In this document: in pieces, positions 62,625-64,000 of the stretch
Numbering within the stretch: position 1 is the stretch's first letter
Layout of the letters: every line of letters starts with the position of its first letter
NCBI RefSeq assembly: GCF_002288385.1
Contig: NZ_CP016783.1
Coordinates: 744,001-808,000 of the forward strand
Direction: 5' to 3'
Length of the DNA stretch: 64,000 bases
Source: Candidatus Planktophila lacus
GTDB taxonomy: Bacteria; Actinomycetota; Actinomycetes; Nanopelagicales; Nanopelagicaceae
Made by a program: the position numbers and the translations under genes
Notes under the pieces: generated by a model
Database searches by the model: none
Told to the model about the DNA's origin: nothing
Seen by the model: the letters and a program-made list of their open reading frames with translations, nothing else

Positions 62625-64000
62625 TTTCTTTTCTCGCTAGTAGGTAATGGCCACCACCACCTATCGCAAGCGCAAGAAGCACGCCCACATTAGCAAAAGC
62701 CCAACTACCTTCTTTGCCGCCGATGATAAAGAGCAAGTAACCCTGCCAAGAAAGCCAGCTAGCAAAGGTATTAGTTACGAAACCCCAACCAATAAATGTT
62801 CCTATTGCCATGATTGAAAGCGACCTCTTATTCCAAGAGCCGTAGCGGCCACTTTCGCTGTAAAGATCTTCCTCCGAATATGCGTGTTTACGAAGAAGCA
62901 CATCAGTTACAAAGATCGCTGACCAAGTAGCGATTGGAACACCTAAGGTGATTAAAAAACCTTGGAATGGGTAGAAGAAATTATCGGCAATCCAAACAAT
63001 ATAGATCGTGCCAAATAGCATCACCGCACCGTCAATTATCGCTGCGATATGTCTCTTAACCGGAAGACCAATCGAGATAAGAGTTAGCCCCGATGAGTAA
63101 AGGTCGAGAATTGCTCCGCCTACCAATCCGAGGATGGCGATCAAGGCAAAGATAGCTAAATACCAAGTAGGAAGAATTGTGGTTAGCGCACCGATGGGAT
63201 CCATGGCAATTGCCTCATTTAGCTTTGGATCACTGCCGGAAAGTGCGGCGCCATAAATCACCAGAATAATTGGAACGAAAGATGCGCCAAGAACTGTCCA
63301 GCCTACGACAGATTTACTAGAAGTCGTTCTTGGTAAATATCTGGAGTAATCGGCTGCTGCATTAACCCAGCCCAGACCTATGCCAGTTATGCCAAAAATT
63401 AGTGCGCCGATAAATGCTTGAGTGTTGCCTGAAGGAATCGCTGAGACGCTCTCCCAGTTGACTTGATCGATCGTCAGAGCAATATAAATCAGCGTTGCAA
63501 ACACGGTTACGAGAGTTAAATACTTCTGCAGGCGCATGATTACTTTATGGCCGAGTACTCCCCCATAAATAGTTAGTGAAACAGCGAGGGCAAATCCAAT
63601 CACCATTGCTAGATCATGATTGATATGCCCAATTCGGATAAAGATTGTACCGGTGGCAAGAGTTGCAAGAGAGACTAAAACCGTTTCCCAACCAACAAAG
63701 ATTAGGTAGGACAAGAGACCGGGAACGATATTTCCTTTTACTCCGAAGACAGCGCGAGAAAGCACCATTGTTGGCGCACTCGATTTCTTTCCTGCGATTG
63801 AACTAAGCCCCACTAAAAGGAATGAAAGGACTGTGCCAAGTACCGCGGCCAGCGTTGCTTGCCAGAAGGAGATGCCAAATCCCAGGAAGAAGGAGCCGTA
63901 GGAAAGCGCTAATAAAGAGACGTTCGCCCCGCACCACGGCCAGAAGAGAGAGGACGCCTTGCCCGCACGTTCATTCTCGGCGATGACATTTGTTCCATTA
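62602..64000 (-). CDS. NCS1 family cytosine/purine permease, partial
   Basis: Nucleobase:cation symporter-1 family protein; the N-terminus runs off the right edge. The frame is open to the window end, so it includes upstream residues such as NVIAENERAGKASSLFWPW and GANVSLLALSYGSFFLGF beyond the internal GTG at 63813. About ten helices are seen, with PTMVLSRAVFGVKGNIVPG and GWVNAAADYSRYLPR as typical permease motifs. Likely substrates are cytosine, other pyrimidines or purines. It would help a small cell scavenge nucleobases. Confidence 0.88.
   Translation of the reverse strand, partial: NGTNVIAENERAGKASSLFWPWCGANVSLLALSYGSFFLGFGISFWQATLAAVLGTVLSFLLVGLSSIAGKKSSAPTMVLSRAVFGVKGNIVPGLLSYLIFVGWETVLVSLATLATGTIFIRIGHINHDLAMVIGFALAVSLTIYGGVLGHKVIMRLQKYLTLVTVFATLIYIALTIDQVNWESVSAIPSGNTQAFIGALIFGITGIGLGWVNAAADYSRYLPRTTSSKSVVGWTVLGASFVPIILVIYGAALSGSDPKLNEAIAMDPIGALTTILPTWYLAIFALIAILGLVGGAILDLYSSGLTLISIGLPVKRHIAAIIDGAVMLFGTIYIVWIADNFFYPFQGFLITLGVPIATWSAIFVTDVLLRKHAYSEEDLYSESGRYGSWNKRSLSIMAIGTFIGWGFVTNTFASWLSWQGYLLFIIGGKEGSWAFANVGVLLALAIGGGGHYLLARKEIKAREAF

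Noticed and set aside
1-64000. CRISPR arrays, insertion sequences, prophage genes, rRNA genes
   Set aside because: No spaced repeats, transposase, integrase, phage structural gene or rRNA segment was recognised on either strand.

Overview
The window looks like a stretch of chromosome from a small, streamlined, low-GC actinobacterium, most like the freshwater acI group (Nanopelagicales, Planktophila-like). This is inferred from gene content and order, not from a database search. The signs are actinobacterial gene order (hisS, relA, secF, secD, ruvBAC, yebC, pdxTS, pimA, patA, pgsA, thrS), phosphatidylinositol and PIM synthesis, a bc1-aa3 branch with a diheme QcrC, DUF3043 and DUF4191 proteins, moderate GC, and almost no intergenic DNA. 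Many gene pairs overlap by ATGA, and several convergent pairs overlap at their 3' ends.

Layout. 1-2.8 kb: aspS (cut by the window edge), hisS and a metallo-beta-lactamase-fold hydrolase, all leftward. 2.9-4.2 kb: a DUF349 coiled-coil protein. 4.2-17.9 kb: a long leftward array with rel, secF, secD, ruvB, ruvA, ruvC, yebC, pdxT, pdxS, a DUF3048 protein, a LemA-like protein, pimA, a PIM acyltransferase and pgsA. 17.9-18.5 kb: a rightward gene that appears to be a shrunken EF-G-like G domain without a working P-loop. 18.5-22.8 kb: a HIT protein, thrS, pabC and pabB. 22.9-25.5 kb: an accessory-looking patch with tRNA-Gly, tRNA-Cys, a cupin, tRNA-Val followed by a repeat of its own 3' end, a 57-residue membrane protein, a DUF4287/DUF1801 protein and ACC deaminase. 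25.5-29.8 kb: amidase, esterase, a DEDDh exonuclease, trpD and a receiver-like protein.

29.9-37.3 kb is the respiratory block: ctaE-qcrC-qcrA-qcrB rightward, and ctaC-ctaD-ctaF plus an SRPBCC gene leftward, converging. 37.4-41.0 kb is iron-sulfur themed: a cysteine-desulfurase-like protein that seems to lack the PLP lysine, a PfkB kinase, erpA and nadA. 41.0-42.6 kb has a DUF3043 protein and an aldo/keto reductase. 42.6-46.6 kb is a cobalamin riboswitch followed by a secreted protein and a complete ECF transporter (T, fused A-A', S), a probable B12 uptake operon. 46.6-58.4 kb covers gcvT, pepA, lpdA, sucB, a TIGR01777 epimerase, an FAD amine-oxidase-like protein, an MMPL exporter, lipB and lipA. 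The lipoate enzymes lie close to the lipoyl-dependent E2/E3 genes, and GcvT belongs to the same lipoate-linked metabolism. 58.3-64 kb: an acyltransferase, DUF4191 and RDD proteins, glnA with a clear terminator, a short NhaA-like antiporter and an NCS1 permease cut by the right edge.

Regulation. About 18 genes have a TAnnnT-type -10 hexamer only 6-8 bases upstream of their start codon, the signature of leaderless mRNA. Genes with longer leaders (glnA, pepA, the B12 operon) are the exceptions, and glnA and pepA have clear Shine-Dalgarno sequences. No CRISPR array, insertion sequence or prophage was seen.
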